From contig NZ_JAGYPM010000002.1 in NCBI RefSeq assembly GCF_018343665.1, forward strand, positions 599,979-663,978: a stretch of DNA of 64,000 nucleotides. The letters run 5' to 3'. The first letter of the stretch is position 1. Each line of letters begins with the position of its first letter. This stretch comes from Cytobacillus citreus (GTDB lineage Bacteria; Bacillota; Bacilli; Bacillales; Cytobacillaceae). Below the pieces are notes generated by a model that ran no database searches, was not told where the DNA came from, and saw only the letters and a program-made list of their open reading frames with translations. The translations under genes and the position numbers were made by a program. Below, piece by piece: positions 41,991 to 51,916 of this stretch.

Positions 41991-42955
41991 TTTAAGAGGG
42001 AGTCTAAATGATAAATGCGACCTTTATTTGAACCAGAATAGGGTAAATTCATTGAAAATAGTAACTTTTTTGCAATATCTGCAGAAGAAAGGCAAAGGAA
42101 CTCACGAAATTGCTGATTTGTAATCGAGGAATTGATCAAAAGGGAGTAATCTAGTAAAGCTTGATGGTGAGCCGTTTTATCTTTTTGCTTACAGCTGGTA
42201 CAAAACCAAGTTCCGTATATACGTTTCATTGGGGTAGCATTACATTTGGGGCACTGTACTCCTGTTATTAAGGATGCTCTAGGGATTTTAAATAGATCTA
42301 AAACTTTTATCTGTTCAGGCGTATGGTTTTTTACTAGTACTTTGGCTAGCTTTGCTATTTCCTTTTGCGTTAATATCTCTTCGGTAAATGGCTTTTTTAT
42401 TTTCCCAATTCGATCTAATAACTCGTGAGCATGTATTACGGTTTTAAAAGCTAGATAATTTTGCGAATCTGTTTTTATAACGGTCGAAGGGTTGCTGATA
42501 ATTACCAAATATTCAATAGGAATAGATATATTTTTATTCATGAACCATTTTCGTAACTCTCTTTTTTGTCGTTCTGCTTGCGTAATTGGATCTAGGAATC
42601 CTTCTTCATTGTCATTAATAAAGCGGATTAGCTGTTTGAATTTGGAATCAAAGTAGAGTGTACCACCAATATTTTTGGATTCAAGGATGAGAGCAAATGT
42701 GGAGGAAATCATTAATGTATCTAGCTGGAAGTATTCTTGCCCGTTTTGTAAGCGGAGGTTTCTGAAAATGGTGTATTCCTTATTGGGGAGTTTGTTGACG
42801 TAGTAATCAGTTGCTTCTTCTCCGATATAGCCTTTTCTTCTTTTACTAAGATCTTTCTCAATCAGTTGTAGTTTGTCAAAATTTTGAGGGAGACGCCTTA
42901 ATAATGATTCATTCGCTAAAATTCTGAGAGGGATGGATCTTTCCTTTGCAATCAA
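41966..42955 (-). CDS. NERD-domain protein with C-terminal zinc ribbon
   Basis: After an N-terminal ~45 residues, a nuclease-related domain runs from about residue 40 to 150 (RRKGYIGEEATDYYVNKLP, YFQLDTLMISSTFALILESKN with the Asp and Glu-x-Lys of PD-(D/E)XK folds). A CPKC...CTSC zinc ribbon follows near residues 235-255. DNA processing is expected from the family but unproven. TTG at 42955 behind AAAGGAGTG is chosen, giving MIAKERSIPLRIL; ATG at 42982 is upstream of that site. Length 329. The 3' end is built from the repeat array. Confidence 0.82.
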   Translation of the reverse strand: MIAKERSIPLRILANESLLRRLPQNFDKLQLIEKDLSKRRKGYIGEEATDYYVNKLPNKEYTIFRNLRLQNGQEYFQLDTLMISSTFALILESKNIGGTLYFDSKFKQLIRFINDNEEGFLDPITQAERQKRELRKWFMNKNISIPIEYLVIISNPSTVIKTDSQNYLAFKTVIHAHELLDRIGKIKKPFTEEILTQKEIAKLAKVLVKNHTPEQIKVLDLFKIPRASLITGVQCPKCNATPMKRIYGTWFCTSCKQKDKTAHHQALLDYSLLINSSITNQQFREFLCLSSADIAKKLLFSMNLPYSGSNKGRIYHLDSLLNGDIGHFR

Positions 42956-42982
42956 AGTTTTCACTCCTTTATTTTTGTTCAA

Positions 42983-43441
42983 AGATAGATTCGATATAAT
43001 TCGGAATAATCCTCTATTTAGTTAAAAAATCGATTTGCCCAAGTTGAGGAAAGCCTTCCATTCAGAAGGCTTTTCAGCTGCCTTGCCATTGCAAAGTGGA
43101 TTGTGGAGAGCCATTAAGAATCTCTATTTATTACTTTAATTTTTGGCACGCTAAAGGAAACTCCCGCCCCTTTTCAAAAGAAAAGAGACGGGAGTTATTT
43201 TGATTTCGCGTTACCACTGTAATTGTTCTATAAAACCACTTAATTCCAAAATGTGGTTACACCCGCCCTCTAATACTTCAAAATTCAACTTATATTGGTT
43301 ATATATTGATTCATTCTAAATGAAAAAAGTTTTGATGATTTGAAGCTAAAGCCTTGCAAGCTTTATTGGCGATTGTCTAAAACATCCTCTCCTGATAGTC
43401 CAAGCAATAAGGACATGACCAGAATAACGTATTCATTAGGA
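42983..43441. other. Intergenic stretch with two hairpins
   Basis: A hairpin AAGCCTTC-CATTCA-GAAGGCTT at 43051-43072 is identical to one at 44264-44285 that ends an IS1182-type remnant. A long stem AACTCCCG...CGGGAGTT at 43159-43196 followed by ATTTTG is a likely terminator. No gene is supported here. Confidence 0.5.
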
Positions 43442-43455
43442 AAGGGGGTGAATAG

Positions 43456-43845
43456 ATGACCACAAATGATGTTGTTACGATTGGTTCTAACTGTATTATT
43501 GATAACGATGGCCGTTTCTTCTTGTTAGCTGAAATTGAAGCAAAGGTTCCTGGGGTTGAAATTGATCCTATTGTCATTATTCGGATTACAGCAGATCAGG
43601 CAGATAAGCTAATAGAAGGCGGCCTGCAACTTTGTACAATACAGGATGAACCTCCAGTGGCGCCTCCGGGATTTGAAGTTGAGTTTAAGTGCATCTTTCA
43701 AGATAACTGTAAAGCATTTTCTATATTCGATGTGGAAAACAGCACAGATGAAGCAGTTCTTGTACGAATTTCGTTAGAAGAGGCTTGTCAACAAATTGCC
43801 AATGGAGCACGTCGCTGTACGAAAATTAGAAGGCCATTTCTTTAA
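43456..43845 (+). CDS. Hypothetical protein with two internal repeats
   Basis: The 129-residue protein contains two related halves: VIIRITADQADKLIEGGLQL ending CTI, and VLVRISLEEACQQIANGAR ending CTKI, each preceded by a strand with a cysteine (SNCIIDNDG / FKCIFQDNC). No named family is recognised; similar two-domain small proteins in spore-formers are often of unknown envelope or spore function, which is only a guess. AAAGGGGGTGAATAG precedes the ATG and a terminator follows. Confidence 0.65.
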   Translation: MTTNDVVTIGSNCIIDNDGRFFLLAEIEAKVPGVEIDPIVIIRITADQADKLIEGGLQLCTIQDEPPVAPPGFEVEFKCIFQDNCKAFSIFDVENSTDEAVLVRISLEEACQQIANGARRCTKIRRPFL

Positions 43846-43973
43846 AAATAACACATTTCGGATTTGGACTAGATTAAATAAGAGTATTTGATAATATTCA
43901 ACGGAATGTATAAAGAACCTTTCCATTAACAAGGCCAAATTCAAAAATGTTAGCAGTATCCTGTAATAAAAAA

Positions 43974-44010
43974 AGGATCTTCCTCCTAGAAGATCCTACA
44001 GTCTTTTTTC
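43974..44010 (+). terminator. Terminator after the 129-residue protein
   Basis: AGGATCTTC-CTCCTA-GAAGATCCT followed by ACAGTCTTTTTTC. Confidence 0.8.
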
Positions 44011-44047
44011 ATTTACAATAATTATTTAAATTTTGAGGTGATGGATT

Positions 44048-44290
44048 ATGATGACGAGAAGCAATAATACTGAAAGAGACCAATTAGAAGTGATCGCAAT
44101 AGACCAACTAGTACCAGAAGATCATTTAGTTCGTAAAATGAAGCAGCTATTGATTTCTCCTTCATTTATCCATTAGTTGAAAATCTCTATTCGATCCTAG
44201 GTCGTCCGAGTGTTGATCCGGTGAATAAGAGCATTCCCAAATGCCTTTTGTCGTCAATCTGGAAAGCCTTCCATTCAGAAGGCTTTTTTA
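44048..44290 (+). pseudogene. IS1182-family transposase, truncated
   Basis: The frame opens MMTRSNNTERDQLEVIAIDQ and VPEDHLVRKMK, the usual N-terminus of IS1182/DUF772 transposases, then shifts at ~44141 and continues in another frame as AAIDFSFIYPLVENLYSILG, then RPSVDPV. After that the body is missing and the segment runs straight into the terminal hairpin at 44264-44285 with a T-tract. It is an internally deleted relic. Confidence 0.75.
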
Positions 44291-44353
44291 TTTGTTAAAA
44301 AATATTGAAATTTTCAAATAAATCAATATAATAAAAACTGAGAGGTGATTCAT

Positions 44354-44959
44354 GTGTCAGAAAAAATCCTAACAGAGGAAAAAAATTTAACGCAAAAAGG
44401 CCAGGAAACAAGAGAGAAGTTATTATGGGCGGCAGAAGAGGTTTTTGGGCAGAAGGGATATTATGAGGCTTCCATCGTGAATATTGCTCAAGAAGCGAAG
44501 GTGGCTCAAGGGACATTTTATAATTATTTTCCTTCCAAAAAGGATATTTTTGACGAGCTCATTCGCTTGTATAGCCGTGAATTACGTTCGGCGATCAAGG
44601 AGGAAATGGGTCAGGCTGCTACTTATGAGGATGCACAGCGAAAAGGGTATCAAGCATTTTTTAACTGGGTAAGAAATCATCGGAATTTGTACAGCATTGT
44701 TCAGCAAGCAGTTGTCGTTGATCAAGAATTATATCGATGGTATTACGCAAAGCTTGCGAATGGATTTTTAAGAAGCTTGTCATCAGGTATGGCTGCAGGC
44801 GAATTTAAAGAGCTTGACCAAGAGACGGTTGCCTACTGCCTCATGTCCATTGGCCAGTTTTTAGGAATGCGCTGGGTTTATTGGGAAAAGCAAGATGTGC
44901 CTGAAGAGGCCTTTGATGCTGCAATGACATTAATTTTTGAAGGGCTGAAAAAACAATAG
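44354..44959 (+). CDS. TetR-family transcriptional regulator
   Basis: The N-terminal HTH (TREKLLWAAEEVFGQKGYYEASIVNIAQ, AKVAQGTFYNYFPSKKDIFDELI) is typical of TetR, followed by a ligand domain of ~140 residues. GTG at 44354, six bases after GAGAGGTG, gives 201 residues. It is the first gene of a run with an acyl-CoA ligase, a hydratase and a ketosynthase, so it probably senses an acyl-CoA, like FadR of Bacillus. Confidence 0.88.
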   Translation: MSEKILTEEKNLTQKGQETREKLLWAAEEVFGQKGYYEASIVNIAQEAKVAQGTFYNYFPSKKDIFDELIRLYSRELRSAIKEEMGQAATYEDAQRKGYQAFFNWVRNHRNLYSIVQQAVVVDQELYRWYYAKLANGFLRSLSSGMAAGEFKELDQETVAYCLMSIGQFLGMRWVYWEKQDVPEEAFDAAMTLIFEGLKKQ

Positions 44960-44974
44960 AGAGGATGAGAATAC

Positions 44975-46465
44975 ATGCAGGGCATTGCTTATTGGATAGA
45001 AAAAAGAGCGCAAATAAATCCGGAGCGCATTGCCGTTATCTCAGAGAATGAGCAAATTTCCTACAAAGAAATGGAGCTGCGGGTAAGGGCTGTTGCTTCT
45101 TTTCTAGAACAAAGCCTTGGAATGACAAAGGGAGATCGTATTGCGATATTGTCGCAAAATAGCTTAGAGTATATAGTCTTGCTCTTTGCGATTGCAAAAA
45201 TAGAGTGTATTGCTGTCCCACTTAACATTCGATTAACTGCAAACGAGCTAATCTTTCAATTAAACGATAGTGAAACAAAGGTTTTATTTGCCGAAGAACC
45301 ATTTCTGCAAATGGCAAAATCATTACAGGAGCAAACAAAGATAGAGGATATTGTTCCAATTGAGTCCATATCCCATTTTGAATGTCCCTTAAACTATTCT
45401 TTTTCTAGCATAAATGAAAGCGCTCCCTTTATTATTTGCTACACATCCGGGACGACTGGAAAGCCAAAAGGCGCTGTTCTAACGCAAAATAATATGTTTT
45501 GGAATGCGATTAACAATATGCTGTCAATCGACTTAACTTCAAAAGATCGGTCGATCGTATTACTTCCTCTCTTTCATATTGGAGGCATTGGGCTTTTCGC
45601 TTTCCCTTCTTTATTTGCAGGAGGAACCATTATTATTCCGGGTAAGTTTGAACCTATTAAAGTACTTTCTATGATAGAAGAGCATCGGGCAACCATCGTC
45701 ATGGGGGTACCTGCCATACATAGTGCCTTATTAGCTTGCCCGTCTTTCAATACGACAAATCTTCAAACTGTACGATGGTTTTATAATGGCGGTGCCCCGT
45801 GCCCACATGAACTTATTCAAGCTTTTACAGATAAAGGCTTTTTATTTGGGCAAGGATTCGGCATGACCGAAACATCTCCTACAGTCTTCATGCTCTCAGA
45901 GGAAGATGCCAAAAGGAAAAAGGGCTCGATTGGTAAACCAGCTATGTATTGTGATTACAAGCTGGTAGATCCACAAAGGTGTGAAGTGGGGAATGGTGAG
46001 GTTGGTGAATTAATCGTACGTGGGCCAAATGTTATGAAAGAGTATTGGAATCAAACAATCGCTACGAATGAAGCTATTAAAGATGGCTGGCTTTATTCAG
46101 GAGATTTAGCCAGAACGGATGAGGAAGGTTTTGTATATATCGTTGGCAGAAAGAAGGAAATGATCATTTCTGGTGGAGAAAATATATATCCCCTTGAGGT
46201 CGAGCAGGTGATTAGTCGGCTTTCAGAGGTTGTGGAAGTTGCGGTGATTGGTGTTCTAGATCCTAAATGGGGGGAAGTGCCTGTCGCTTTCGTAGTAAGA
46301 AATAAAGAAAGCAAGTTGTCTCAAAATGATATATTGGAGCATTGCAGACAATTTTTAGCAAAGTATAAAATCCCAAAGGAAGTAGAATTTTTAGAGGAAT
46401 TGCCTAAAAATGCAACGGGAAAAATTCAAAAAAATCGCCTAGTACGAACTAGAAATGAGGTGTAA
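44975..46465 (+). CDS. Acyl-CoA synthetase (AMP-forming, class I adenylating)
   Basis: The 496-residue enzyme activates a carboxylic acid to acyl-AMP and then acyl-CoA. Motifs: P-loop ICYTSGTTGKPKGAVLTQ, GFGMTETSPTVFMLS, YSGDLARTDEEGFVYIVGRK and the C-terminal catalytic Lys PKNATGKIQKNRL. Chain length cannot be read. GAGAGGATGAG precedes the ATG; it follows tetR by 15 bases and precedes maoC by two. Confidence 0.92.
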   Translation: MQGIAYWIEKRAQINPERIAVISENEQISYKEMELRVRAVASFLEQSLGMTKGDRIAILSQNSLEYIVLLFAIAKIECIAVPLNIRLTANELIFQLNDSETKVLFAEEPFLQMAKSLQEQTKIEDIVPIESISHFECPLNYSFSSINESAPFIICYTSGTTGKPKGAVLTQNNMFWNAINNMLSIDLTSKDRSIVLLPLFHIGGIGLFAFPSLFAGGTIIIPGKFEPIKVLSMIEEHRATIVMGVPAIHSALLACPSFNTTNLQTVRWFYNGGAPCPHELIQAFTDKGFLFGQGFGMTETSPTVFMLSEEDAKRKKGSIGKPAMYCDYKLVDPQRCEVGNGEVGELIVRGPNVMKEYWNQTIATNEAIKDGWLYSGDLARTDEEGFVYIVGRKKEMIISGGENIYPLEVEQVISRLSEVVEVAVIGVLDPKWGEVPVAFVVRNKESKLSQNDILEHCRQFLAKYKIPKEVEFLEELPKNATGKIQKNRLVRTRNEV

Positions 46466-46467
46466 GA

Positions 46468-46884
46468 ATGACATCATATACAATTGGTCAGCATGCATCA
46501 TGCAGCAAAACGATCACAGAAACTGATTTTGTTTTATTTGCAGGCTTAAGCGGTGATTTTAACCCTATTCATATTGATCATGAATATGCAAAAAAAACAA
46601 GATTTAATCAGCGTATTGCCCATGGATTATTAACATCAAGCTTATTATCACAGCTTTTAGGTGTGCATTTACCTGGAAAGGGCTCTGTGTACATGGAACA
46701 AACCATTCGTTTTACAGCGCCAGTTTTTATCGGAGATACGATTACTGCATCGGCTATCGTTCAAGAATACTTGGAAGAAAAGAGGATCCTCAAGCTACTG
46801 ACGGAATGTCATAATCAAAAGGATGAGCTTGTCTTGACTGGGGCGGCTACAATGAAGGTTCCTAAGGAGGGTGGAATGATATGA
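46468..46884 (+). CDS. MaoC-like (R)-specific enoyl-CoA hydratase
   Basis: The 138-residue hot-dog protein has the hydratase-2 motif, with catalytic Asp and His in FAGLSGDFNPIHIDHEYA and the IAHGLLTSSLLSQLLG helix. PhaJ-like enzymes hydrate trans-2-enoyl-CoA to the R-3-hydroxy product. It lies between the ligase and the ketosynthase, and overlaps the latter by four bases. Confidence 0.88.
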   Translation: MTSYTIGQHASCSKTITETDFVLFAGLSGDFNPIHIDHEYAKKTRFNQRIAHGLLTSSLLSQLLGVHLPGKGSVYMEQTIRFTAPVFIGDTITASAIVQEYLEEKRILKLLTECHNQKDELVLTGAATMKVPKEGGMI

Positions 46885-47885
46885 CGAATATTGGGATTGA
46901 AGCAACGAATGTTTATTTTCCAAAAGGGATCGAAACAGCAGCGGTCTTAGCAGAAAAAACAGGCATTCCTGAAAATATCATTATTGAGAAGTTTGGTTTA
47001 TTTCAAAAGCATGTAGCAGATGATACCATGCATGCCTCAGACTTAGCGATTGCTGCAACTAGGCCAATTTTATCTAAGGTAGATCCATTATCCATTGATG
47101 TTGTAATCTATTTCGGTAGTCCGTATAAAGACTATCAAGTATGGTCATGTGCTCCGAAAATACAGCATGAGCTTGGTACAAAGAACGCCTACGCTTTTGA
47201 AATTATGAATGTAAGTTCATGCTTTCCAATCGCATTAAAAGTTGCTAAAGACATGCTTAAATCGGATGAGACGATTGAAAATATATTACTTGTTGGCGGG
47301 TGTAAAGAATCGCAAATAATCGATTACGATAATCCGCGCTCCCGATTTATGTTTAACTTCGCGGATGGAGGAACTGCCGCCTTAGTGAAGCGTGGAGCCA
47401 CAATGAGTGATATTTTAGAAAGTGCTATCATAACCGATGGATCGTTTTACGAGGATGTCAGAGTTCCTGCAGGAGGATCTAGGCTTTTTGCCAGTTATGA
47501 AACAGTTGAAAAGCGGCAGCATTATATTGATGTGCCAGATCCTTTAAGCATGAAAGAACGCCTGGATCCCGTATCTATCCCTAACTTCGAGCAAGTCATA
47601 CGAAAGTCACTACAAAAAAGCGGTCTAACTCCTCAAGATATTAAACTTCTGCTTCCACTGCATACAAAACGCTCGATGTTTTTAGATTTATTACAATCCT
47701 TGAATTTACCCGAAGAAAAAGCGATATATCTAGATCACTATGGGCATATGTCTGCACTTGATCCTTGCATCGGCCTGCATATTGCTTCCGAACAAGGAAG
47801 GCTAAAGCCTGGTGATATTGCCGTAGCTGTCAGCGCGGGAACTGGCTATACATGGGCCGCTACCGTTATTGAATGGAAAGGTTAA
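46881..47885 (+). CDS. KAS III-family ketosynthase with Cys-His-His triad
   Basis: The 334-residue thiolase-fold protein resembles FabH: nucleophile Cys114 in MNVSSCFPIAL and His261 in LPLHTKRS. Where FabH has Asn in YGNTSA, this protein has His289 in YGHMSALDP, so its triad reads like that of KAS I/II. The normal FabH genes are elsewhere, so this is a specialised condensing enzyme, perhaps using acyl-CoAs from the upstream ligase. Product unknown. Confidence 0.85.
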   Translation: MTNIGIEATNVYFPKGIETAAVLAEKTGIPENIIIEKFGLFQKHVADDTMHASDLAIAATRPILSKVDPLSIDVVIYFGSPYKDYQVWSCAPKIQHELGTKNAYAFEIMNVSSCFPIALKVAKDMLKSDETIENILLVGGCKESQIIDYDNPRSRFMFNFADGGTAALVKRGATMSDILESAIITDGSFYEDVRVPAGGSRLFASYETVEKRQHYIDVPDPLSMKERLDPVSIPNFEQVIRKSLQKSGLTPQDIKLLLPLHTKRSMFLDLLQSLNLPEEKAIYLDHYGHMSALDPCIGLHIASEQGRLKPGDIAVAVSAGTGYTWAATVIEWKG

Positions 47886-47894
47886 TTAAAAAAA

Positions 47895-48060
47895 TGGTTC
47901 ATTCCTGTTAATCCCGCATTAACGGGCAGTAAGACCCCTACCTCAAGATTGAGAGAGAAGGGAGGAAGATAGGTGGGGGCAACTGCCCGTAAAAGCCCGA
48001 TTGGTTCAACTAACCACCAGTGGGGGATGAAAAAAACCCCCACTGATGGAAGTTTCACTT
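47895..48060. repeat. Dispersed element C, copy 1 (complete)
   Basis: Outer stems ACGGGCAGTAAGACCCCTACC and GGTGGGGGCAACTGCCCGTA partly complement each other; a second hairpin CCAGTGGGGG-N9-CCCCCACTG follows, ending GATGGAAGTTTCACTTT. The TTTCAC end recalls IS200/IS605 right ends, so it may be a palindromic non-autonomous derivative. Related pieces are at 49455-49530 and, split by IS21, at 60236-63018. Confidence 0.7.
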
Positions 48061-48145
48061 TATCGCTTACCAATCTATTGTACATCTCATGAAAATATGA
48101 TAAATTAAAAATATTGTTGTTGTTCGTTTTCAGGAGGTGGACTTC

Positions 48146-48382
48146 ATGCTTCATACAGTATTAATCGTATTATTAGCTATCGTATCTGTTGGATTGATTC
48201 TTGTAGTACTTCTCCAATCTGGTAAAAGTGCTGGTCTATCTGGTGCCATTTCTGGGGGAGCTGAGCAGCTTTTTGGAAAGCAGAAAGCGCGCGGTCTTGA
48301 TTTAATTCTTCACCGTATTACGATCGTTCTTTCAGTACTTTTCTTTCTTTTAACGATCGGAGTTTCTTATTTTGCTTTGTAA
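48146..48382 (+). CDS. secG: Preprotein translocase subunit SecG
   Basis: The 78-residue protein has two membrane helices ([20 protein letters not shown] and [18 protein letters not shown]) around a polar loop with [17 protein letters not shown], the SecG pattern. It supports SecYE in protein export. AGGAGGTGGACTTC sets the ATG at 48146. Its own terminator follows. Confidence 0.95.
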   Translation: MLHTVLIVLLAIVSVGLILVVLLQSGKSAGLSGAISGGAEQLFGKQKARGLDLILHRITIVLSVLFFLLTIGVSYFAL

Positions 48383-48386
48383 AATG

Positions 48387-48414
48387 CCTGGCCTTTAGAG
48401 GGTCAGGTTTTTTT
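48387..48414 (+). terminator. secG terminator
   Basis: CCTGGCC-TTTAGAG-GGTCAGG followed by TTTTTTT. Confidence 0.85.
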
Positions 48415-48415
48415 A

Positions 48416-48580
48416 ATGAGAAAAGAAAATATAACTTTTCGAGTTAGAGAAATGTCTAGCTACAGCGCCTACCCCCTCGAGGTCACAAGCCAATCCTCCC
48501 AGAAAGGTAAAGAACACCTTTCCGTGAGGCTCGTCTTGTGCTTGTCGGGGGTGTGCAAGGCGCTTCCGCTTTTCGTTTTT
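48416..48580. repeat. Dispersed element A, copy 5
   Basis: Compact copy with AAAGAAAATATAACTTTTCG, GTCTAGCTACAGCGCCTACC, CTCGAGGTCACAAGCCAATC, AAAGGTAAAGAACACCTTTC, GCTTGTCGGGGGTGTGCAAG and GCGCTTCCGCTTTTC. The middle is almost identical to copy 3. Confidence 0.85.
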
Positions 48581-48688
48581 ATGCTTTTCATTGGATTGTT
48601 CACGAACGGTTTGCTAAAAATATAGATATATACTATTAATCAAACGATTGATTAAGATAAATTTTTACATAAAGGGAGTTCTACATAG

Positions 48689-49435
48689 ATGAAAATTGTT
48701 GCACCAAAGCCGTTTACTTTTGGAGATGGAAAAAGAGCTGTATTACTGCTACATGGATTTACAGGAAATACAGCTGATGTGAGAATGCTGGGACGATTTC
48801 TCGAAGGAAAAGGCTATACATGCCACGCGCCTTTATATAAAGGGCATGGTGTACCACCCGAGGAGCTAGTTCACACGGGACCTGAGGACTGGTGGAAGAA
48901 TGTAATGGTTGGATACGAATTTTTGAAAAATAAAGGACATGAAGAAATTGCAGTTGCGGGTCTTTCCTTAGGCGGCGTATTTTCCTTGAAATTAGGATAC
49001 ACTGTACCTATAAAGGGGATTATTTCAATGTGTGCCCCTATGTATATTAAAAGCGAAGAAGTAATGTATGAGGGAATTTTGCAATATGCAAGTGATTATA
49101 AGAAGCTTGAAGGGAAAAGCGAAGAGGAAATCGAAAAAGAAATGATAGAATTCCGCAAGACGCCAATGAATACATTAAAGGCTCTTCAAGGTCTGATTGC
49201 AGATGTGCGAAAATCTGTAGATATGATTTATTCCCCGACCTTTGTCGTTCAGGCTCGTCACGATCATATGATTAATACGGATAGTGCCAATATTATTTAT
49301 AACGAAGTAGAATCTGATTTGAAGGATTTAAAATGGTACGAAGAATCTGGCCATGTCATTACGCTTGATAAAGAGAGGGACCAGGTTTACGAAGATGTTT
49401 ATCAATTTTTAGAGAAGCTTGATTGGGAAGTGTAA
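48689..49435 (+). CDS. est: Carboxylesterase (Est30/YvaK type)
   Basis: The 248-residue alpha/beta hydrolase has [17 protein letters not shown] (oxyanion), the nucleophile in [11 protein letters not shown], and the late Asp/His in RHDHMI and [11 protein letters not shown]. Homologues in Geobacillus hydrolyse short acyl esters. AAAGGGAG stands before the ATG. It precedes rnr, as in other Bacillaceae. Confidence 0.93.
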   Translation: MKIVAPKPFTFGDGKRAVLLLHGFTGNTADVRMLGRFLEGKGYTCHAPLYKGHGVPPEELVHTGPEDWWKNVMVGYEFLKNKGHEEIAVAGLSLGGVFSLKLGYTVPIKGIISMCAPMYIKSEEVMYEGILQYASDYKKLEGKSEEEIEKEMIEFRKTPMNTLKALQGLIADVRKSVDMIYSPTFVVQARHDHMINTDSANIIYNEVESDLKDLKWYEESGHVITLDKERDQVYEDVYQFLEKLDWEV

Positions 49436-49454
49436 TAGAATTTTTCGCAGATTA

Positions 49455-49530
49455 CGTGGCGCTCTGAGCGTGATTAGTTCAATTAACAATAAGTGGGGGA
49501 TGAAGGAACTCCCCACATACTGAGATTTTA
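49455..49530. repeat. Dispersed element C, degraded partial copy
   Basis: AGTTCAATTAACAATAAGTG followed by the hairpin GTGGGG-N12-CCCCAC and a tail CATACTGAGATTTTAC corresponds to the 3' half of the element at 47895-48060 (GGTTCAACTAACCACCAGTG...). Confidence 0.55.
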
Positions 49531-49564
49531 CAGAATAAACCTTCGAAAGGGAGGGAGATCGTTA

Positions 49565-51904
49565 ATGGAAAATAATATTCAACAAATTATGGATAAGCTC
49601 CTCAATCATATGAAGGATGAGGCATACAAGCCCCTGACTGTACAGGAAATGGAGGAAGCATTCGGAATTGTGGATTCATCCGACTTTAAAGATTTTGTTA
49701 AAGCATTGGTTTTGATGGAGGAAAAAGGTCTTGTCGTGCGGACAAGAAGCAATCGTTATGGGTTGCCGGAAAAAATGAATTTAATCCGCGGAAAGCTATC
49801 AGGGCATGCAAAGGGATTTGCTTTTGTTATACCGGAAGAGCCAGGCATGGATGATATTTTTATTCCACCGAATGAAACAAATAACGCGATGCACGGAGAT
49901 ATCGTTCTCGCTCGCGTCAGCTCAGAAACCTCAGGTCAAAGAAGAGAGGGCACGATTGTCCGTATACTCGAGCGCGGCATCCAGCAGATTGTTGGAACAT
50001 ATACGGAGAGCAAGCATTTTGGCTTTGTCTTGCCAGATGATAAAAAATTCGCAAGCGACATTTTTATTCCGAAAAATGCATCCCTAGGTGCTGTTGAAGG
50101 GCATAAGGTAGTTGTGAAGCTGACGACTTATCCAGAAGGAAGAAAAAGTGCAGAAGGGGAAGTTATTCAAATCCTTGGTCATAAAAATGATCCTGGTGTG
50201 GATATCCTTTCTATTATACATAAGCATAGTCTGCCAATGGCTTTTCCAGATGAAGTGCTTGATCACGCAAATAACACACCTGAAACGATTGAAGAAAAGG
50301 ATTTGGATAACCGCCGTGATTTACGAAATGAAACGATTGTCACGATTGATGGCGCAGATGCGAAGGATTTAGATGATGCCGTTACCGTTACAAAATTAGA
50401 AAACGGTAATTATAAGCTTGGTGTACATATTGCTGATGTAACACATTATGTTACTGAAGATTCACCGATTGATCGGGAAGCTTCTGATAGGGGAACGAGT
50501 GTGTATTTGGTTGACAGGGTGATTCCAATGATCCCTCACCGCCTGTCAAATGGCATTTGTTCATTAAATCCGAAAGTAGACAGGCTGACATTATCCTGTG
50601 AAATGGAGATTACCTCTACTGGAGAGGTCGTTTCTCATGAAATCTTCCAAAGTGTTATTAAGACAACTGAGCGGATGACGTATTCAGATGTGAATAAAAT
50701 TTTAGAGGATCAGGATGAGGAGCTGCTAGTACGGTATGAGCCGCTTATACCGATGTTTCAACTAATGGGAGAACTTGCTCTGATTTTACGAGAAAAACGA
50801 ATGAAACGCGGCGCGATTGATTTTGATTTTAAAGAAGCAAAAGTCATCGTGGATGAAGAAGGAAAACCAAGTGATATCGTGATTCGTGAGCGCTCTACAG
50901 CTGAAAGACTCATTGAAGAATTTATGCTTGCAGCTAATGAAACGGTTGCAGAGCATTTTCATTGGCTGGATGTTCCCTTCATCTATCGAATCCATGAAGA
51001 TCCGAAGGAAGATAAGCTGAGAAGGTTTTTCGAATTTATTATTAACTTCGGTTATATCGTTAGAGGAACAGCTAATTCCGTGCATCCTCGCGCATTACAA
51101 GAAATTATTGAAGAGGTCCAAGGAAAGCCTGAAGAAATGGTAGTTTCAACCGTGATGCTGCGTTCGATGCAGCAGGCGAAATATTATCCAGAAAGCCTTG
51201 GTCACTTCGGACTTTCAACGGAATTCTATACGCATTTTACTTCGCCGATTCGTCGCTATCCAGACTTAATTGTCCATCGATTAATCCGGACTTACTTAAT
51301 CGATGGGAAGCTTGATCCGGCAACACGCGAAAAATGGAATGCCCTTCTCCCTGATATTGCTGACCATTCCTCCAATATGGAGAGAAGAGCGGTTGATGCT
51401 GAGCGGGAAACAGATGAGCTGAAAAAAGCGGAATATATGGAAGACAAAATTGGGCAAGAATATGATGGAATTATTAGCTCTGTTACGAACTTTGGGATGT
51501 TTGTCGAGCTGCCGAATACGATTGAAGGCTTAATCCATGTTAGCTATATGACGGATGATTACTACCGTTATGATGAACGTCATTTAGCGATGATTGGGGA
51601 GCGTACAGGCAATGTCTTCCGAATCGGTGACGAAATTACGGTAAGGGTCGTAAAGGTAAATAAAGAAGAGCGCTCGATTGATTTTGAAATTGTCGGCATG
51701 AAAGGAACACCTCGCAGAAGAGAATCCAGAGAACTGCCGAAGATTATTCGCACAGGCAGCAGTGAGCGCAAGCCTCGAAAAGGAAAGACTGAACAAGGTC
51801 AAGGGAATAAAAAGAATGGCAACAGTTCAGGAAAAAGCCCGAGAAAGAAAAAGAAGTATTATGAAAATGCACCAAAAGCAAAGAGAAAAAATAAAAAGCG
51901 GTAG
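49565..51904 (+). CDS. rnr: Ribonuclease R
   Basis: RNase R is a 3'-5' exoribonuclease that degrades structured RNA and works with tmRNA in clearing non-stop messages. Domains: N-terminal HTH (residues 1-70), two cold-shock domains, the RNB catalytic domain with [14 protein letters not shown], an S1 domain (residues ~620-700; [24 protein letters not shown]) and a lysine-rich tail. The ATG at 49565 after GGGAGGGAG gives 779 residues. smpB and ssrA are next. Confidence 0.96.
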   Translation: MENNIQQIMDKLLNHMKDEAYKPLTVQEMEEAFGIVDSSDFKDFVKALVLMEEKGLVVRTRSNRYGLPEKMNLIRGKLSGHAKGFAFVIPEEPGMDDIFIPPNETNNAMHGDIVLARVSSETSGQRREGTIVRILERGIQQIVGTYTESKHFGFVLPDDKKFASDIFIPKNASLGAVEGHKVVVKLTTYPEGRKSAEGEVIQILGHKNDPGVDILSIIHKHSLPMAFPDEVLDHANNTPETIEEKDLDNRRDLRNETIVTIDGADAKDLDDAVTVTKLENGNYKLGVHIADVTHYVTEDSPIDREASDRGTSVYLVDRVIPMIPHRLSNGICSLNPKVDRLTLSCEMEITSTGEVVSHEIFQSVIKTTERMTYSDVNKILEDQDEELLVRYEPLIPMFQLMGELALILREKRMKRGAIDFDFKEAKVIVDEEGKPSDIVIRERSTAERLIEEFMLAANETVAEHFHWLDVPFIYRIHEDPKEDKLRRFFEFIINFGYIVRGTANSVHPRALQEIIEEVQGKPEEMVVSTVMLRSMQQAKYYPESLGHFGLSTEFYTHFTSPIRRYPDLIVHRLIRTYLIDGKLDPATREKWNALLPDIADHSSNMERRAVDAERETDELKKAEYMEDKIGQEYDGIISSVTNFGMFVELPNTIEGLIHVSYMTDDYYRYDERHLAMIGERTGNVFRIGDEITVRVVKVNKEERSIDFEIVGMKGTPRRRESRELPKIIRTGSSERKPRKGKTEQGQGNKKNGNSSGKSPRKKKKYYENAPKAKRKNKKR

Positions 51905-51916
51905 CTAAAATTTTCG

